Shown here piece by piece: positions 5,789 through 7,685 of a DNA stretch of 7,685 bases. Origin of the DNA: DAISJD01 sp036821645 (GTDB lineage Bacteria > Pseudomonadota > Alphaproteobacteria > ATCC43930 > CGMCC-115725); contig DAISJD010000138.1 in assembly GCA_036821645.1 (NCBI GenBank), forward strand, positions 1 through 7,685. The letters are read 5' to 3'. Both the position numbers and the translations under genes were made by a program. Positions within the stretch are counted from its first letter, which is position 1. Each line of letters begins with the position of its first letter. The notes beneath the pieces are model-generated. The model had not been told where the DNA came from and searched no databases. It was given only the letters and a program-made list of their open reading frames with translations.

Positions 5789-6979
5789 ATGTCGGTGATC
5801 GCGTATGTCTTGATCAATTTTCCTGCATTGTCGGAAACCTTCATTTTGACCGAAATGCGGGCCATGATCAGGCGCGGCCATACGATCGTTCCCTTTACGC
5901 TTGGCCCGCTCGCCGGGGCACGGCAACCCGATTCCGGCGATCTCGAGGCGGCATCCCGTCCCGTCTCCCATTTGTCTTGGCAGGATGGCCTGTCGTTAGG
6001 CCCCCGCGCGGTTCAGGGCATGGCGGAGTCGCTACGCTTCGTGCGGACCCAGACATTATCGCCCAAGCGATCCCTGCTGTGGAACGCCGCCAAGATCGCC
6101 GGGGCCGCCCGCGCCTTATCCTGCACCCATATTCACGCCCATTTTGCCCAGGGTGCGGCCGCTCATGCCCTGACGGCGGCGAAATTGTTGGGTGTTCCCG
6201 GCAGTTTTACCGCCCATGGCCATGATGTGTACCAATATCCTCAAGACCTCGCGGCCAAGGTGGCGGCCGCTAGTTTTTCTGTCGCCGTTTGCGAGGATAT
6301 GCGCCATGATCTGGCAGCCCTCGCCCCAGACGCCACAGTCGCGATGGTGCCATGCGGAATTGACGCGACACGGTTCATGCCAAGAACGCACGGTTCTGAT
6401 AATCAAAGACTGTTATTTATCGGCCGTCTCATCCCGTGCAAGGGGGTGGATGATCTTCTCTGGGCCTTGGCTGAACTCCCCGTTTCGGGACGACCGGGAT
6501 TGGACATTGTTGGCGATGGAACCGAACGAGCCACACTTCAAAACTATGCGACCGATCTCGGCCTTGGCGAGCATGTCCGGTTCCTCGGGGCCCAATCCAG
6601 TGCCTGGATCGCCGAACACGGTCCCTCCTATCGCGCCTTCGTCGCCCCGTTTCGCCCTGATGCCACGGGCCTTAAAGATACCGGCCCTCTCGTCGTGAAG
6701 GAAGCCATGGGCATGGGCCTGCCGATCTTGACCACGGCACAGATGGGGATGAAGGAAACCGTCGATCCCACCTGCGGGTTTTTGGCCGAACCCGGCAATC
6801 GCCGGGATCTCCACGCCCATCTGGCGCGTCTCGTCGCCCTCGATGCGGATGCCCGTGCGGCCTTGGGACGGGGGGCGCGGGCACGCGTTCTCGCCCACTA
6901 TACCGACGATCGGCAGGCTGAACGCTTGAGCGCCCTCATCGAAGCCGCCGCCCCCCCTAAAACCGGCATGCGGGTCTAG
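5789..6979 (+). CDS. GT4-family glycosyltransferase, WcaL/AmsK-like
   Basis: This is a 396-residue GT-B enzyme resembling colanic-acid-type WcaL glycosyltransferases. N-terminal VLINFPALSETFILTEM (7-23) is typical of that group, as are THIHAHFAQGAAAHA (113-127) and FTAHGHDVY (140-148). The C-terminal domain has VPCGID (187-192), LFIGRLIPCKGVDDL (209-223; Arg213 and Lys218 for the donor phosphates), VGDG (241-244), HVRFLG (262-267) and DTGPLVVKEAMGMG (297-310). The usual E7E motif is here D7E (Asp297 and Glu305), a conservative change. ATG at 5789 has AAGG 8 bases upstream, and the conserved N-terminus begins at once, so the start is secure. The flippase gene begins on the base after its stop codon, so the two form an operon. 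It should add a sugar to the lipid-linked unit at the cytoplasmic face; its donor is not known. Confidence 0.93.
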   Translation: MSVIAYVLINFPALSETFILTEMRAMIRRGHTIVPFTLGPLAGARQPDSGDLEAASRPVSHLSWQDGLSLGPRAVQGMAESLRFVRTQTLSPKRSLLWNAAKIAGAARALSCTHIHAHFAQGAAAHALTAAKLLGVPGSFTAHGHDVYQYPQDLAAKVAAASFSVAVCEDMRHDLAALAPDATVAMVPCGIDATRFMPRTHGSDNQRLLFIGRLIPCKGVDDLLWALAELPVSGRPGLDIVGDGTERATLQNYATDLGLGEHVRFLGAQSSAWIAEHGPSYRAFVAPFRPDATGLKDTGPLVVKEAMGMGLPILTTAQMGMKETVDPTCGFLAEPGNRRDLHAHLARLVALDADARAALGRGARARVLAHYTDDRQAERLSALIEAAAPPKTGMRV

Positions 6980-7685
6980 ATGGCCATCGCCCGCCCCCTC
7001 ACTCAAACCGCCTTTTACGCCCTGTCGATCGCGCTCGCCCGGGGCGTGTCGATCTTTATGCTGCCGTATCTGACCTCTCACCTCACCAAGGCGGAATACG
7101 GTCAGATCGACCTCATGGCCTCGATCGCCGATGTCGCGACGGTGATTTTGGGCTTCGGTCTTGTTGATGCCCTTTATCGTTTTGCTGGTGGCACGGGCAG
7201 TTTCGAAGCCCGAAAGACCATCGCCGCCTCGGCCTTCGGCCTGATCTTGAGCCTCGGGTTCGGGGCCTTCGTCTTGCTCCAGGTCTTTAGTCCGCTGCTC
7301 GAACTCACCGTCGGCGGAGAAGTAGACCCGATCGCCATGCGCCTTCTTTTGGGCAGTATTGCCCTAGACGGGGCCATTCAAGTGCCGCTGACCTGGTTGC
7401 GCCTGTCGGATCGGGCGGGCTTTTTCGCCTTGGCAAACGGCGTGCGCGCGGGCCTGCAGGCGGTGTTTTCCGTAATTGGGGTCGAGTTGGGATTCGGAAT
7501 CCAGGGGGTGATGGGGGCCAGTCTGCTGGCCGCCTTCACGGCCGCCTTGATCCTCGGCATCAGACAGGCGCGCGAAACCGGGATCCGGATCGACCGGCCG
7601 CAATGGTTTACCTTGATGCGCTATGGCGGTCCGCTGGTCATCGGCGGGTTGGGGGGGTTCGCGTTGGGTTCGTTCAACCGTATCC
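6980..7685 (+). CDS. Wzx-like polysaccharide flippase, 5' part (runs off the window)
   Basis: The first 235 residues of a multi-pass inner-membrane protein of the oligosaccharide flippase (MVF/MOP superfamily) type are present; the window ends inside the gene. The N-terminus AFYALSIALARGVSIFMLPYLTSHLTKAEYG (11-41) is a hallmark of Wzx/RfbX-like proteins: a first membrane helix followed by a short loop with the aligned TKAEYG. Hydrophobic segments lie at about 10-32, 42-66, 80-104, 118-140, 145-170, 175-194 and 214-235. LGFGLVDALYRFAG (57-70) matches the G-x-x-x-A-hxRF motif after the second helix. The protein would flip undecaprenyl-linked repeat units to the periplasm. It has no good ribosome site of its own; the ATG directly follows the TAG of the GT4 gene, so it is probably translated by coupling. 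The full family length would be about 420-500 residues. Confidence 0.9.
   Translation, partial: MAIARPLTQTAFYALSIALARGVSIFMLPYLTSHLTKAEYGQIDLMASIADVATVILGFGLVDALYRFAGGTGSFEARKTIAASAFGLILSLGFGAFVLLQVFSPLLELTVGGEVDPIAMRLLLGSIALDGAIQVPLTWLRLSDRAGFFALANGVRAGLQAVFSVIGVELGFGIQGVMGASLLAAFTAALILGIRQARETGIRIDRPQWFTLMRYGGPLVIGGLGGFALGSFNRI

Noticed and set aside
5503..5865. Upstream extension of the GT2 gene frame by 121 codons
   Set aside because: The extension crosses AT-rich non-coding DNA, has low-complexity His/Arg content, overlaps the start of the divergent GT4 gene, and precedes a normal GT2 N-terminus.
6413..7081. Minus-strand open frame of 222 codons
   Set aside because: Antisense to the WcaL-like gene and the flippase start; Gly/Arg/His-rich shadow with no domain.

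Overview
The window is a GC-rich piece of a surface-polysaccharide (capsule or exopolysaccharide) biosynthesis and export locus. Codon choice, gene families and the style of the export proteins suggest an alphaproteobacterium, perhaps Rhodospirillales. That placement is an impression from composition and protein style, not a search result.

Layout. Positions 1-127 are probably not genome: 95-127 matches the Nextera/Tn5 transposase adapter at 28 of 33 positions, preceded by an index-like 10-mer and a degraded P5-like stretch. The real insert seems to start near 128. From about 128 to 3283, a tightly packed minus-strand operon reads right to left: a STAS-domain protein, a small lipoprotein, a 752-residue SLBB-repeat polysaccharide export protein, and the first 63 codons of a CpsD/BY-kinase-like ATPase cut off by the adapter. 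A divergent intergenic region (3284-3478) separates it from a plus-strand GT4 glycosyltransferase (3479-4519). A minus-strand GT2 glycosyltransferase (4546-5502) converges on that gene. A second, longer divergent intergenic region (5503-5788) has an AT-rich core and a GC-rich leader. It precedes a plus-strand pair: a WcaL-like GT4 glycosyltransferase (5789-6979) and, starting on the next base, a Wzx-like flippase that runs off the right edge.

How the genes fit together. Three glycosyltransferases would build a lipid-linked oligosaccharide on the cytoplasmic face and the flippase would move it across the inner membrane. The SLBB protein, perhaps with the small lipoprotein, would take part in periplasmic and outer-membrane export, and the CpsD-like ATPase would control polymerisation or export. 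The STAS protein heading the export operon suggests regulation by a phospho-switch. No polymerase, Wzz domain or initiating phosphoglycosyltransferase is visible here. I see no RNA gene, CRISPR array, insertion sequence or convincing intrinsic terminator.

The most useful observations are the adapter-derived left end, the STAS regulator built into the export operon, the non-lipidated six-SLBB export protein paired with a small lipoprotein, and a 7-base motif found in both divergent intergenic regions.
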